Shown here: in pieces, positions 1 through 10,112 of the stretch
Layout of the letters: every line of letters begins with the position of its first letter
How positions within the stretch are numbered: the first letter of the stretch is position 1
NCBI GenBank assembly: GCA_002337055.1
Contig: DDFG01000003.1
Span: 71,853 to 135,852, forward strand
From: Betaproteobacteria bacterium UBA1934
GTDB taxonomy: Bacteria > Pseudomonadota > Gammaproteobacteria > Burkholderiales > Rhodocyclaceae
Direction of reading: 5' to 3'
DNA length: 64,000 nt
Program-made: the position numbers and the translations under genes
The notes under the pieces: generated by a model
The model's input: only the letters and a program-made list of their open reading frames with translations
Databases searched by the model: none
What the model was told of the DNA's origin: nothing

Positions 1-2421
1 TGGCAAGCGGTGAGCCACAACCCCAAGGCCTTCCTGAAGCGCATCGACCAAAAACGCCTCGAGGCCGCCGCCGATGACGCGATCTTTCTCGGCCGATTGA
101 ACCGGGTGCTGTCTGCCTACGACAGCTATCACGACATGCCGCCATCAGCCTACGCGCACGCCCAGCAATTTCAGGCAGACGACCTGATCGCCTATTTCTG
201 TGCCGAGTTCGGTTTTCACGAAAGCCTGCCGATCTATTCCGGCGGCCTTGGCATTCTTGCTGGCGATCACTGCAAGGCGGCGTCCGACATGGGCCTGCCC
301 TTCGTCGGGGTCGGCCTGCTCTACCGGCAGGGTTATTTTCACCAGCAGATTGACGCCGTGGGCGGCCAGACGCCGACCTATTTCGACTCCGATTTCGACG
401 ACCTGCCAGTATCCCCAGTCGTCGCGCCAGATGGTCGCGAAATGCATATCTACGTAGCGCTGCCGGGTCGTCAGGTAGAAGTCAAATTGTGGGAGGTGCG
501 CGTCGGCCACGTCCGCCTGATTCTGCTCGACACGCATCTGGCATCGAACTCGGCGCACGATCGCGACATCACCCATCGTCTCTATGGTGGCGACAAGACC
601 ACCCGCATCGAGCAGGAAATCCTGCTTGGCGTCGGCGGCGTCCAGGCACTCGCTACCATCGGCCTGAAACCCACGGTCTGGCACATCAACGAAGGCCACG
701 CGGCGTTCCTAGTGCTCGAACGCATTCGCGGCCTGATGCGCGACGGGCTCGATTTCGCCACCGCACTGGAGGCCGTGGCGGCGGCCGTGGTCTTCACGAC
801 GCACACGCCAGTCCCCGCAGGACACGACCATTTCAGCGAAGAAATGATCCGCCAGTATTTCGCCGAATGGTGCACCGAGCTGGGCGTTCCGCCCGAGCAA
901 TTGCTGGCGCTGGGCGCCGAGCCGGGCCAGAAGGAATTCAACATGACAGCGCTGGCGATTCGCGGTTCGCGCTATCAGAACGGCGTGTCGCGCATCCACG
1001 GCGAGGTGTCGTCGCGCATCTGCTCGCACATGTGGCCGCAGATCGAGCCGGCCGAAAACCCAATGAGTTATGTGACCAACGGCGTTCACCTTTCAACCTT
1101 TCTCGCCACCGAGTGGCACGAGACCTTTGAGCGGCACATCGGCATCGGCTGGCAGCAAAGGCAGAACGATCCGGCTTTCTGGGAAGGCATCTCCCACATT
1201 CCCGACCAGACCTTCTGGAGCATCCGGCAGATGCTCAAGGCGCAGATGCTGCACCTCGTCCGCGACCGCCTACGCGAGCAGCAGACACGCACACAGGGGT
1301 CCGCGGCGCACCTGGACCGCATTCTGCGCTATGCCGACCCCGCCCGGCCGCACGCGCTCACCATCGGTTTCGCGCGCCGTTTCGCCACCTACAAGCGCGC
1401 CGCCCTGCTCTTCCAGAACCTCGACTGGCTGCGGCAACTCGTCTCCGATCCCGAACGACCGGTCATCTTCATCTTTGCCGGCAAGGCACACCCGGCCGAT
1501 CAGCCTGGCCAGGCGCTGATTCGGCGCATCGCCGAAATCGGCAACATGCCGGAATTCGAAGGCCATGTGCTGCTGGTCGAAGGCTACGACCTCCACCTCT
1601 CGCGCCGCTTGGTGGCCGGCGTCGATGTCTGGCTCAACAACCCCATTTACCCGCTCGAAGCCTCTGGCACCTCGGGGATGAAAGCGGCGATGAATGGTGC
1701 CATCAACCTCTCGGTGCTCGATGGCTGGTGGGGCGAAGGTTACGACCCCGAAAAACCCAACGGCTGGGCGATCAAGCCCGCGCCTGCACATATGAGCGAA
1801 GCCCAGCGCGACGCGGAAGAAGCCCGCACGCTCTACGAAATCCTCCAGGATCAGGTCATTCCCACCTACTACCGCACCGGCCCCAGCGGTTTTTCGCCGG
1901 AATGGGTCGCCCTGGCCAAACGCTCGATCATCAGCGTGGCGCCGCGTTTCAACGTCATGCGCATGGTCGGCGAATACGCCGATCGTTTCTATGCCGCCGC
2001 CACGTTGCAGGCGCGCCTGTACGGGGCCGACAACTATGGCCCGGCCCGCACGGTGGCCACCTGGAAGGCGCAGGTGCAGCGCGCCTGGCCGGGCGTTCGC
2101 CTGTCCCGGCTCGACCCACCCCGCCCGCGCATGGCGTTTGGCGAGTCGATCCGAATCGAGATCGCGGTGTACGCCAACGGCCTGGCGCCACAAGATATCG
2201 CGGTAGAAGCGATTTTCGGGCGCCCGGCGAACGGTAGGGGCAGCAGCCGGGAACGCCATTACAGCTTTGTCCATGCCGGCCAGACCGGCGATGGCGCGCT
2301 GATCTTCGCGCTCGACCTGACGCCGGAACAGTGCGGCAAGCTGGAATACCGAATCCGCGCCTATCCGTTCAATCCGCTCCTGACCCACAAGTTTGAAACC
2401 GGACTGATGCTGTGGCTATGA
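1..2421 (+). CDS. glgP: alpha-glucan phosphorylase, 5' end cut off by window
   Basis: Phosphorolyses glycogen to glucose-1-phosphate. The frame is open from base 1 and the visible start reads like the interior of the short (Thermotoga-type) phosphorylases, which carry an N-terminal DUF3417 region, so the true start lies upstream of the window; the GTG at 10 is not a convincing start. The PLP site is visible as GTSGMKAAMNGA, with the Schiff-base lysine at codon 561 of the visible frame. Other family blocks are YSGGLGILAGDH near the start and NEGHAAFLVLERIR. The stop overlaps the pgi start (ATGA), so the two are probably translationally coupled in a glycogen/hexose-phosphate operon continuing to glgA. 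Confidence 0.95.
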   Translation, partial: WQAVSHNPKAFLKRIDQKRLEAAADDAIFLGRLNRVLSAYDSYHDMPPSAYAHAQQFQADDLIAYFCAEFGFHESLPIYSGGLGILAGDHCKAASDMGLPFVGVGLLYRQGYFHQQIDAVGGQTPTYFDSDFDDLPVSPVVAPDGREMHIYVALPGRQVEVKLWEVRVGHVRLILLDTHLASNSAHDRDITHRLYGGDKTTRIEQEILLGVGGVQALATIGLKPTVWHINEGHAAFLVLERIRGLMRDGLDFATALEAVAAAVVFTTHTPVPAGHDHFSEEMIRQYFAEWCTELGVPPEQLLALGAEPGQKEFNMTALAIRGSRYQNGVSRIHGEVSSRICSHMWPQIEPAENPMSYVTNGVHLSTFLATEWHETFERHIGIGWQQRQNDPAFWEGISHIPDQTFWSIRQMLKAQMLHLVRDRLREQQTRTQGSAAHLDRILRYADPARPHALTIGFARRFATYKRAALLFQNLDWLRQLVSDPERPVIFIFAGKAHPADQPGQALIRRIAEIGNMPEFEGHVLLVEGYDLHLSRRLVAGVDVWLNNPIYPLEASGTSGMKAAMNGAINLSVLDGWWGEGYDPEKPNGWAIKPAPAHMSEAQRDAEEARTLYEILQDQVIPTYYRTGPSGFSPEWVALAKRSIISVAPRFNVMRMVGEYADRFYAAATLQARLYGADNYGPARTVATWKAQVQRAWPGVRLSRLDPPRPRMAFGESIRIEIAVYANGLAPQDIAVEAIFGRPANGRGSSRERHYSFVHAGQTGDGALIFALDLTPEQCGKLEYRIRAYPFNPLLTHKFETGLMLWL

Positions 2422-4067
2422 ATCTGACCGACCACCCCGCCTGGCTGGCCGTTGCCCGCCAGGCCGAAACGCTCCGCCACGCGCACCTGCGCGACCTGTT
2501 CGACGCCGACCCGACGCGTTTCGACCGTTTGTCGCTTCGCCAGGACAACTGGCTGCTCGACTTCTCCAAACAGCGCCTCGATCTGCCTGCCTGGCAAGCG
2601 CTCGTCGCGCTCGCCGAACAGGCGGATATCGCCGGCTGGCGAGACCGCATGCTGGCTGGCGAAGCGATCAACCACACCGAAGGGCGCGCCGTGCAACACA
2701 TGGCGCTGCGCGCGGCATCCGACGAGTGCTGGCCCACCGCCGGCGCCAACGTCGTACCCAAGGTGCACGAGGTGCTCAATCGGCTGCAACTCTTCTGCCA
2801 GCGCATTCACACCGGCGAGTGGCGCGGCCATTCCGGCGAGCGCATCACCGACATCGTCAATATCGGCATCGGCGGCTCCGACCTCGGGCCGCGCATGGCA
2901 ACCCGCGCGCTGGCCGCCTGGCATCGTCCTGATCTCAACGTACATTTTGTCGCCAACGTCGACGGCGCCGATCTCGCACATACCCTCACTCATCTCGATC
3001 CCCATACCACGCTGTTCGTCGTAGCCAGCAAGACTTTCACCACGCTGGAAACCATGACCAACGCCCGATCCGCGCGCCAGTGGCTGCTCGCGTCGATCGG
3101 CGCATCGGGCGACTCGGCCGTGGCCCGGCACTTCGTGGCGGTATCGACAAATCTCGAAGCCACCGCGCGCTTCGGCATCGCTGACGACAACGTCTTCGAG
3201 TTCTGGGATTGGGTAGGCGGCCGCTTTTCGCTATGGTCGGCAATCGGCCTGCCCATCGCGTTGGCGGTCGGTTTCGACCGGTTCGAGGCACTCCTTGCCG
3301 GCGCCCGCGCCATGGACACGCACTTCCGCACGGCCCCCACCGCCGCCAACCTGCCTGTGGCGCTCGCGCTGATCGAATTGTGGAACACCGACTTCCTGGG
3401 TGCCGAAACCCACGCAGTGCTCCCTTACAGCCAATCGCTGGAACTGCTGCCCGCCCATCTCCAGCAAATGGAGATGGAAAGCCTCGGCAAACAAGTCGAT
3501 CGCGCCGGCTCGCCCACCGGATACGCCACCGGACCGGTCCTCTGGGGCGCCGCCGGCACCAACGGCCAGCATTCCTTTTATCAACTGCTGCATCAGGGCG
3601 GGCGGCTGATCCCCTGCGATTTCATCGCCCTGAAGCAGGCCGATTTTCCGCTCACCGGACACCACCTCGCCTTGCTGGCCAACTGCCTTGCCCAATCCGC
3701 CGCGCTGGCTTTCGGGCAGACCGCCGACGAGGCCCGCGTCGCCGGGACGCCGGAGGCGCTGGTCGCTTACAAGGTGTTCCCCGGTAACCAGCCTTCAACC
3801 ACGCTGCTGATCGACCGACTCGACCCTTTCACCCTCGGCCAGTTGATCGCGCTCTATGAACATAAAGTATTCTGCCTGGGCGTGTTGTGGAACCTGGATG
3901 CCTACGACCAATGGGGTGTCGAACTCGGCAAGCAACTTGCTGGCCGCATCACACCCTGCCTGGAAGGCGAACGCGCCGCCGACGGATTCGACAGTTCCAC
4001 CCGTGGGTTGATCGCCGAGATTGGGCGCAGATCAACATCATCGGTCGCCTCACCGCCAATTGCGTAA
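2418..4067 (+). CDS. pgi: glucose-6-phosphate isomerase
   Basis: Interconverts glucose-6-phosphate and fructose-6-phosphate in the cytoplasm. At 549 aa it matches the usual bacterial Pgi length. Visible signatures are NIGIGGSDLGPRMA, the first PROSITE-type block WVGGRFSLWSAIGLP, the catalytic histidine in GTNGQHSFYQLLHQG (H385, matching E. coli H386) and the C-terminal YDQWGVELGKQL with its active-site lysine. The ATG at 2418 overlaps the glgP stop in ATGA and is preferred to the in-frame GTG at 2412. With glgP and glgA it links glycogen breakdown and synthesis to glycolysis. Confidence 0.97.
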   Translation: MNLTDHPAWLAVARQAETLRHAHLRDLFDADPTRFDRLSLRQDNWLLDFSKQRLDLPAWQALVALAEQADIAGWRDRMLAGEAINHTEGRAVQHMALRAASDECWPTAGANVVPKVHEVLNRLQLFCQRIHTGEWRGHSGERITDIVNIGIGGSDLGPRMATRALAAWHRPDLNVHFVANVDGADLAHTLTHLDPHTTLFVVASKTFTTLETMTNARSARQWLLASIGASGDSAVARHFVAVSTNLEATARFGIADDNVFEFWDWVGGRFSLWSAIGLPIALAVGFDRFEALLAGARAMDTHFRTAPTAANLPVALALIELWNTDFLGAETHAVLPYSQSLELLPAHLQQMEMESLGKQVDRAGSPTGYATGPVLWGAAGTNGQHSFYQLLHQGGRLIPCDFIALKQADFPLTGHHLALLANCLAQSAALAFGQTADEARVAGTPEALVAYKVFPGNQPSTTLLIDRLDPFTLGQLIALYEHKVFCLGVLWNLDAYDQWGVELGKQLAGRITPCLEGERAADGFDSSTRGLIAEIGRRSTSSVASPPIA

Positions 4068-4099
4068 AATCGGCGCATTCGGACACTCAAACTTCAACT

Positions 4100-5545
4100 A
4101 TGCGCGTTCTTTTCGCCGTTTCTGAAATCGCCCCCTGGGTCAAGACAGGCGGTTTGGGTGATGTCGCCGCCGCCTTGCCGGCAGCCCTGAGCCGGCGCGG
4201 GGTTGACGTTCGCGTGCTGGCGCCGCTCTACCCTGCGATGCGGGAGGCTTTCCCCAACGCCACACCGATCGCCGCCCTGCCGGCGCTGGCGCCCGGCCTG
4301 CCGCCCTGCAGCATATTGGAGGCCGATGCCGACGGGCTGGCGATGTGGCTGATCGAATGCCCGGAGTTATTCGGACGGGCCGGTCACCCCTATCTGACGC
4401 CGGAAGGGCGCGACTGGCCGGACAACGGCCTGCGTTTCGGGCTGTTGTCACGGATCGCCGCCACACTGAGTCAACCCTGGTCGCCACTGGCATGGCAGCC
4501 CGATCTGCTGCATCTGAACGACTGGCAGACAGCGCTGGCCGCCGCCTATCTTCATTTCGAAGGCGGCGCGGCCAGCCTACTGACCATCCACAACGTCGCC
4601 TTCCAGGGCTGTTTCGACCGTGAGTTGATGTTTGCCCTGCGGCTGCCGGAAAGTGCCTGGCGCTTCGACGGTGTCGAATACCACGGCCACTTTTCCTTTC
4701 TCAAGGCGGGATTGCAGTTCGCCACCCGCTTATCGACCGTCAGCCCGAGCTACGCCCGTGAAATTGCCGAAACATCGCTCGGTTACGGCTTCGAGGCGCT
4801 GCTGAGTTTCAGGCGCGCTGCCTTGTCGGGCATTCTGAACGGCATCGACCGTGCGGTTTGGAATCCCGCCACCGACCCGGCGCTTACCGCGCCCTACGCC
4901 GCCAATCGCCTGGGCACCAAACGCCTGAACAAAGCCGCGCTACAGCAGTCGCTCGGTCTGGCGACCGATCCCACCTTGCCGCTTTTTGGCGTGGTGTCGC
5001 GCCTGACAGCCCAGAAGGGCCTGGACTGGGTGCTCATTCTGGGTGACCGGCTGGCGGAATTGCCTGCGCAACTGGTTGTGCTGGGTACCGGCGACCCGCT
5101 TCTGGAAGCAGGATTCACCGAGCTGGCAGCGCGACACCCGAGCCGCGTTGCAACCGTGATCGGGTTTGACGAAACCCTTGCGCACAGAATTGAGGCGGGT
5201 GCGGATGCCTTCTTGATGCCCTCTCGCTTTGAGCCCTGCGGCCTGAATCAGCTCTATAGCCTGGCCTACGGCACGCCACCCATTGTGCGCGCAACGGGCG
5301 GGCTCGCCGATACCGTGATCGACTGCACTCCGTCCACCCTGGCGGACGGCAGCGGCAACGGCTTCGTTTTTCAAGATGCCGATCCTGAAGCGCTCTGGCA
5401 AACGATCCTGCGGGCAGCGGCCGTCTGGATGCGGCGAGGCGACTGGCGGCGCCTGCAACAGAATGGAATGCGCTGCGACCATTCATGGAAGACCGTTGCG
5501 GACGACTATCTGGCGCTGTATCGCTTGGCGATATCCGAAAGGTAG
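4100..5545 (+). CDS. glgA: glycogen synthase (ADP-glucose type)
   Basis: Transfers glucose from ADP-glucose to the non-reducing end of glycogen (GT5). The 481-aa product starts MRVLFAVSEIAPWVKTGGLG, with the ADP-glucose-binding K15-TGGLGD motif, and has the catalytic FEPCGLNQLY block near the C-terminus. The frame stays open upstream to 3887, but the ATG at 4100 gives the canonical GlgA N-terminus, 32 bases after the pgi stop. It is the third gene of the glgP-pgi-glgA cluster. Confidence 0.96.
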   Translation: MRVLFAVSEIAPWVKTGGLGDVAAALPAALSRRGVDVRVLAPLYPAMREAFPNATPIAALPALAPGLPPCSILEADADGLAMWLIECPELFGRAGHPYLTPEGRDWPDNGLRFGLLSRIAATLSQPWSPLAWQPDLLHLNDWQTALAAAYLHFEGGAASLLTIHNVAFQGCFDRELMFALRLPESAWRFDGVEYHGHFSFLKAGLQFATRLSTVSPSYAREIAETSLGYGFEALLSFRRAALSGILNGIDRAVWNPATDPALTAPYAANRLGTKRLNKAALQQSLGLATDPTLPLFGVVSRLTAQKGLDWVLILGDRLAELPAQLVVLGTGDPLLEAGFTELAARHPSRVATVIGFDETLAHRIEAGADAFLMPSRFEPCGLNQLYSLAYGTPPIVRATGGLADTVIDCTPSTLADGSGNGFVFQDADPEALWQTILRAAAVWMRRGDWRRLQQNGMRCDHSWKTVADDYLALYRLAISER

Positions 5546-5554
5546 AATGACGCC

Positions 5555-6049
5555 ATGCCACCGCTCACCCTGATCGCCGCCGTCGGCGCCAACCGCGCCA
5601 TTGGGCTCGACAATCATCTGCTCTGGCATCTGCCGGAGGATCTCGCCCATTTCAAGGCCGTGACCAGCGGATACCCGGTGCTCATGGGCCGCAAGACCTG
5701 GGAATCCCTGCCGCCCAGGTTCCGCCCGTTGCCCGGTCGGCGCAATCTGGTCCTGAGCCGGAGTGCCGACTTCACGCCAACCGGCGCCGAGCGTGTCCCC
5801 TCCCTGGCCGACGCGCTGGCGCTGGCCGCCAACGAAGAAATCGTTTTCGTGATCGGAGGCGCCGATCTTTACGCCCAATGCCTGCCACTCGCCGAGCGCC
5901 TGATCCTCACCGAAGTCGAGGACGCGCCGCTCGCCGATGCCTTCTTTCCCGCCTTCTCATCCGCGGAGTGGCGGCAGACAGCGCGTGAACGTCATGTGAC
6001 GGCAACCGGGCTGGGCTACGCTTTTGTGACCTACCAGCGCATACGCTGA
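5555..6049 (+). CDS. folA: dihydrofolate reductase
   Basis: NADPH-dependent reduction of dihydrofolate to tetrahydrofolate for thymidylate and purine synthesis. The length (164 aa) is typical of chromosomal DHFR. The signature region ANRAIGLDNHLLWHLPEDL contains the conserved acidic proton donor at D29 (E. coli D27), followed by LMGRKTWESLP and the cofactor-binding VIGGADLYAQ. It starts 9 bases after the glgA stop. There is no sign that it is a mobile trimethoprim-resistance allele. Confidence 0.96.
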   Translation: MPPLTLIAAVGANRAIGLDNHLLWHLPEDLAHFKAVTSGYPVLMGRKTWESLPPRFRPLPGRRNLVLSRSADFTPTGAERVPSLADALALAANEEIVFVIGGADLYAQCLPLAERLILTEVEDAPLADAFFPAFSSAEWRQTARERHVTATGLGYAFVTYQRIR

Positions 6050-6068
6050 CAATAATCAGGAGACTCGT

Positions 6069-6641
6069 ATGTCCGAAGGACATTTTCACGTCCATGGCCC
6101 GCACGACCACGCCGTCGAACATGCCGCCCACCACAGCGACGACTTTGCCTCGCGCATCGCGGTCATGACCGCCGTACTTTCGACGGTGGGCGCACTGTTC
6201 AGCTATCAAGGCGGCGCCACGCAGAACGATGCGATGCTGCACAAGAACAATGCCGCGATCAAGAAGACAGAGGCCTCGAATCAATGGAATTACTACCAAG
6301 CCAAGAGCAACAAGCAGAATCTCGCCGAACTCGCGGCCGCGCTCAACGAGGGCGACAAGAAAGCCCGCTACGAGAAGGACATCGAGCGCTACAAGGCGGA
6401 AAAAGCCGATATCAAGGACAAAGCCGAAAAGCTGGAGGCCGAGGTCAAGGCTTTCGACGAACTGAGCGAAGCCGCGCTGCATTTGCATCACCGCTGGGCA
6501 CAAGCGATGACCGCGATCCAGATCGCCATCTCGCTCGCCGCCATCACACTGCTGACCCGGCGGCGCTGGCTGAACATCGCCACCTACATCGCGGCGACGA
6601 TTGGCGCCGTCATGGCCGCAATGGCCGTCGCACATGTGTGA
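6069..6641 (+). CDS. DUF4337 membrane protein
   Basis: A 190-aa protein resembling the DUF4337 family, whose function is unknown. It has a histidine-rich N-terminus (HFHVHGPHDHAVEHAAHH), a hydrophobic segment around residues 33-50, a long charged coiled-coil region from about 75 to 140 with many Lys/Glu pairs, and two C-terminal membrane segments around 155-188. A good ribosome site (AGGAGACTCGT) lies before the ATG. The His cluster could bind metal, but that is a guess. It starts 19 bases after folA and may be cotranscribed. Confidence 0.8.
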   Translation: MSEGHFHVHGPHDHAVEHAAHHSDDFASRIAVMTAVLSTVGALFSYQGGATQNDAMLHKNNAAIKKTEASNQWNYYQAKSNKQNLAELAAALNEGDKKARYEKDIERYKAEKADIKDKAEKLEAEVKAFDELSEAALHLHHRWAQAMTAIQIAISLAAITLLTRRRWLNIATYIAATIGAVMAAMAVAHV

Positions 6642-6700
6642 GCGCGCTCCGCCGAAGCGATTGAGCCGTCTATACTGATAGTTTTTCCGGGGAGATCCCG

Positions 6701-7801
6701 TTGAAACGTTTCATTCTCGTCTGCCTCGCCTGCCTGACCGTTCTGGGTTGCGCGCCCCGCGATCCGATTCGCGTGGGCTTCGTCGGCGGCATATCGGGTC
6801 GTTTCGCCGATCTAGGCGGCAACGGGCGCAATGGCGCGTTACTCGCCATCGAACAGCGCAACCGTGCGGGCGGTATCAATGGCCACCCCATCGAATTGCT
6901 GGTACGCGACGACGAGCAGGATGCCGACAAAATAGGCGCGATCGTGCATGAATTGGCGGGGCAAAAAGTTGCTGCCATTATCGGCCCGATGACCAGTGCG
7001 ATGGGCGTAGCCATTCTGCCGTCGCTGCGGGAAACCGGGCTGATCGCCGTGGCGGGTACGGCCACATCGTCGGGCCTGGCCGGTCAGGACGACAATTTCT
7101 TCCGGGTCGTCAGTTCCACTCGAGTATATGCTCGCGGCAACGCCAAGGTCGCTGCCAGGCGGTTCGGGACAGGGCAGGCGGTCGCGCTGGTCGATGTTGC
7201 CAATCGGGAATATACCGAAAACTGGCTGCAAGAATTCAGTGGCTCGTACGCTGAAGAGGGCGGCAAAATCGTTAGCGTGGTGCGGTTCAACTCGCTCGAA
7301 ACGCGCAACTACAAGCAACTCGCCGAGCAGGCCCTGGCGTCGCGCCCGGCGTTCGTCGCCATCGCCGCCAACGCCACCGACACCGCTTTGCTCTCACGCA
7401 AGCTGCGCCAAGATGCACCCGGCATTGCCCTGGTCGCTGGAGACTGGAGCAGTTCGGAGCGTTTGCTTGAATTGGGCGGCGAGGCGGTGGAAGGCCTGCA
7501 AATCGATCAATACTACAATCTAGGGGATCGCTCCGAGCGTTATCTCGCTTTTTCGCGGGCGTTTACCCAACGCTTTGGTGGCGAACCGGGCATTGCGGCG
7601 GTGGCGGGCTACGATGCCACCAATGTCGTGATGGATGCACTCATGCAAGACGCGCATCCAGCGCATCTGAAAGAGACCTTGCTGCGAATTCGCGCGTTCC
7701 ACGGCGTGCAGGACGACATTCGTTTTGACGACGCTGGCGACGCGATACGACAGGTTTATCTCGCCGAAGTCCGCCATGGCCGCTTCGAGCCGGTGCGATA
7801 G
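6701..7801 (+). CDS. ABC substrate-binding lipoprotein (LivK-like)
   Basis: A 366-aa periplasmic binding protein of the branched-chain amino acid type (type I fold). The N-terminus is a lipoprotein signal with a lipobox ending at C17 (LTVLGC). The mature part opens with the family-typical IRVGFVGGISGRFADLG, and ERNRAGGI-like sequence follows. The start is TTG at 6701 behind GGGGAG. No permease or ATPase genes are adjacent, so it is an orphan receptor that may feed a transporter elsewhere or act in sensing. The ligand cannot be read from the sequence. Confidence 0.85.
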   Translation: MKRFILVCLACLTVLGCAPRDPIRVGFVGGISGRFADLGGNGRNGALLAIEQRNRAGGINGHPIELLVRDDEQDADKIGAIVHELAGQKVAAIIGPMTSAMGVAILPSLRETGLIAVAGTATSSGLAGQDDNFFRVVSSTRVYARGNAKVAARRFGTGQAVALVDVANREYTENWLQEFSGSYAEEGGKIVSVVRFNSLETRNYKQLAEQALASRPAFVAIAANATDTALLSRKLRQDAPGIALVAGDWSSSERLLELGGEAVEGLQIDQYYNLGDRSERYLAFSRAFTQRFGGEPGIAAVAGYDATNVVMDALMQDAHPAHLKETLLRIRAFHGVQDDIRFDDAGDAIRQVYLAEVRHGRFEPVR

Positions 7802-7840
7802 CCGGCGACCGAACCAACAAGGTCGGTCACCACAGATGTT

Positions 7841-10078
7841 CTATCGCACACACGCCACGCAATCGACGAAATAACGGCCGTCGGCGCCCTTGACCATGCC
7901 GTGGATGTCCGTCTCGAAGCCCGGGAACCGACCGTTGAATTCGCGGGCGAATTGCAAATAACGAACGATGGTGCGATTGAAACGCTCGCCGGGAATCAGC
8001 AAGGGAATGCCCGGCGGATAAGGCGTCACCAGCATGGCTGTGACACGGCCTTCCAGTTCGTCGATGGCGACACGTTCGATCTCGCGGTGGGCCATCTTCG
8101 CAAACGCCTCGCTCGGCCGCATCGCCGGTTCCATGTTGGAAAGGTACATTTCCGTCGTCAGGCGCGCCACATCGTTCTGTTTGTAGTAGCCGTGAATCTG
8201 GCTGCACAGGTCCTTGAGCCCCACCCGTTCGTATCGCGGATGCTTGGCGACGAACTCGGGCAACACTTTCCACAACGGCTGGTTCTTGTCGTAATCGTCC
8301 TTGAACTGCTGCAACGCCGTCACCAGCGTGTTCCATCGCCCCTTGGTGATCCCGATGGTGAACATGATGAAAAAGCTGTACAGGCCGCACTTTTCGACTA
8401 TAACGCCATGTTCGGCAAGGTACTTGGTCACGATGGCCGCCGGAATGCCGATGTCGTCGGCAAAATCGCCGTCAACGTCGAGTCCAGGCGTGATGACCGT
8501 GGCCTTGATCGGGTCGAGCATGTTGAAGCCTTCGGCGAGATCGCCGAAACCGTGCCAGCGGTCGCCTGCCTTGAGCATCCAGGCCTCGCGTTCCTCCAGG
8601 CCTTCTTCGGAAAGATCGTCCGGACCCCAGACCTTGAACCACCAGTTGGCGCCCCATTCCTCGTCGACCTTGCGCATGGCGCGGCGGAAGTCGAGCGCTT
8701 CGGTCAGCGACTCTTCGACCAGTGCGGTGCCGGCCGGCTCTTCCATCATCGCCGCCGCAACATCGCACGAGGCGATGATCGCGTACTGCGGCGACGTCGA
8801 GGTGTGCATCAGGTAAGCCTCATTGAAGGCATCGCGGTCGAGCTGACTGTTGACCGCATCCTGCACCAGAATTTGTGAGGCTTGTGAGAGGCCGGCGAGC
8901 AGCTTGTGCGTCGATTGCGTGGCAAACACCATCGAGCTCTGGCAGCGGGGCCGGTCGGCGCCGATGGCGTGGTAGTCGCCGTAAAAATCGTGAAACGCGG
9001 CGTGCGGCAACCAAGCTTCGTCAAAATGCAGCGTGTCGATCTTGCCGTCTAGTTCTTCCTTGATCGCCTCGACGTTGTACAGCACGCCATCGTAGGTGCT
9101 CTGGGTGATGGTCAGCACACGCGGAGGGCCCTTGGCGTCCTTGGCAAAGGGGTGGGCGGCGATCTTTTTGCGGATGTTCTCCCAGGCGAACTCGGCGCGT
9201 GGAATCGGGCCGATGATCCCGTAATTGTTGCGGGTCGGCATCAGGAAAACCGGGATGGCGCCGGTCATCATGATCGCGTGCAGAATGGACTTGTGGCAGT
9301 TGCGGTCCACCACCACGATGTCGCCCGGCGCCACCGTGGAATGCCAGACGATCTTGTTTGACGTCGACGTGCCGTTGGTGACGAAATAGAGATGGTCACA
9401 GTTGAAGATCCGCGCCGCATTGCGTTCCGAGGCCGCCACCGGGCCGGTGTGATCAAGCAGTTGCCCCAGTTCCTCGACGGCATTGCAGACATCCGCCCGC
9501 AGCATGTTCTCGCCAAAAAACTGGTGAAACATCTGGCCGACTGGCGATTTCAGGAAGGCCACGCCGCCGGAATGGCCGGGGCAGTGCCATGAGTACGAGC
9601 CATCCGCCGCGTAGTGCGTCAGCGCGCGGAAAAACGGCGGCGGCAACGATTCGACATAGGCACGCGCCTCGCGCACGACGTAGCGGGCGATGAATTCCGG
9701 CGTGTCTTCGAACATGTGAATAAAGCCGTGCAACTCGCGCAGCACATCGTTGGGAATGTGGCGCGAAGTGCGCGTCTCGCCGTGCAGAAAGATCGGAATG
9801 TCGCTGTTGCGATGACGGATTTCAGCGACAAATGCGCGCAATTCCGCGATGGTCTCTTCCGGCTCGATGACCAGTTCCTCGTCGTCGATCGAGAGAATGA
9901 AACACGATGCACGGCTTTGCTGTTGCGCAAACGAAGTCAGGTCGCCGTAACTGGTGACGCCGAGCACTTCCATGCCCTCTTGCTGGATTGCATCCGCCAA
10001 CGCGCGAATCCCGAGACCGGAGGCGTTCTCGGAGCGAAAATCTTCGTCAATGATGATGACCGGAAAGTGGAAGCGCAT
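7841..10078 (-). CDS. Orn/Lys/Arg decarboxylase
   Basis: PLP-dependent fold-type I basic amino acid decarboxylase of 745 aa. An N-terminal receiver-like wing domain (from MRFHFPVIIIDEDFRSENA) is followed by the large catalytic domain, with the PLP lysine K392 in TQSTHKLLAGLSQ and the motif SYSWHCPGHSGG near 150. Such enzymes make cadaverine, putrescine or agmatine and often serve acid stress; the substrate cannot be assigned by eye. The frame extends 30 codons upstream into a pyrimidine-rich repeat, but the ATG at 10078 gives the family N-terminus. No strong ribosome site precedes it, which is unusual for this window. Confidence 0.9.
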   Translation of the reverse strand: MRFHFPVIIIDEDFRSENASGLGIRALADAIQQEGMEVLGVTSYGDLTSFAQQQSRASCFILSIDDEELVIEPEETIAELRAFVAEIRHRNSDIPIFLHGETRTSRHIPNDVLRELHGFIHMFEDTPEFIARYVVREARAYVESLPPPFFRALTHYAADGSYSWHCPGHSGGVAFLKSPVGQMFHQFFGENMLRADVCNAVEELGQLLDHTGPVAASERNAARIFNCDHLYFVTNGTSTSNKIVWHSTVAPGDIVVVDRNCHKSILHAIMMTGAIPVFLMPTRNNYGIIGPIPRAEFAWENIRKKIAAHPFAKDAKGPPRVLTITQSTYDGVLYNVEAIKEELDGKIDTLHFDEAWLPHAAFHDFYGDYHAIGADRPRCQSSMVFATQSTHKLLAGLSQASQILVQDAVNSQLDRDAFNEAYLMHTSTSPQYAIIASCDVAAAMMEEPAGTALVEESLTEALDFRRAMRKVDEEWGANWWFKVWGPDDLSEEGLEEREAWMLKAGDRWHGFGDLAEGFNMLDPIKATVITPGLDVDGDFADDIGIPAAIVTKYLAEHGVIVEKCGLYSFFIMFTIGITKGRWNTLVTALQQFKDDYDKNQPLWKVLPEFVAKHPRYERVGLKDLCSQIHGYYKQNDVARLTTEMYLSNMEPAMRPSEAFAKMAHREIERVAIDELEGRVTAMLVTPYPPGIPLLIPGERFNRTIVRYLQFAREFNGRFPGFETDIHGMVKGADGRYFVDCVACVR

Positions 10079-10112
10079 GGTCTGGAAGAGAAATGAAAGG
10101 TAAAAGGTAAAA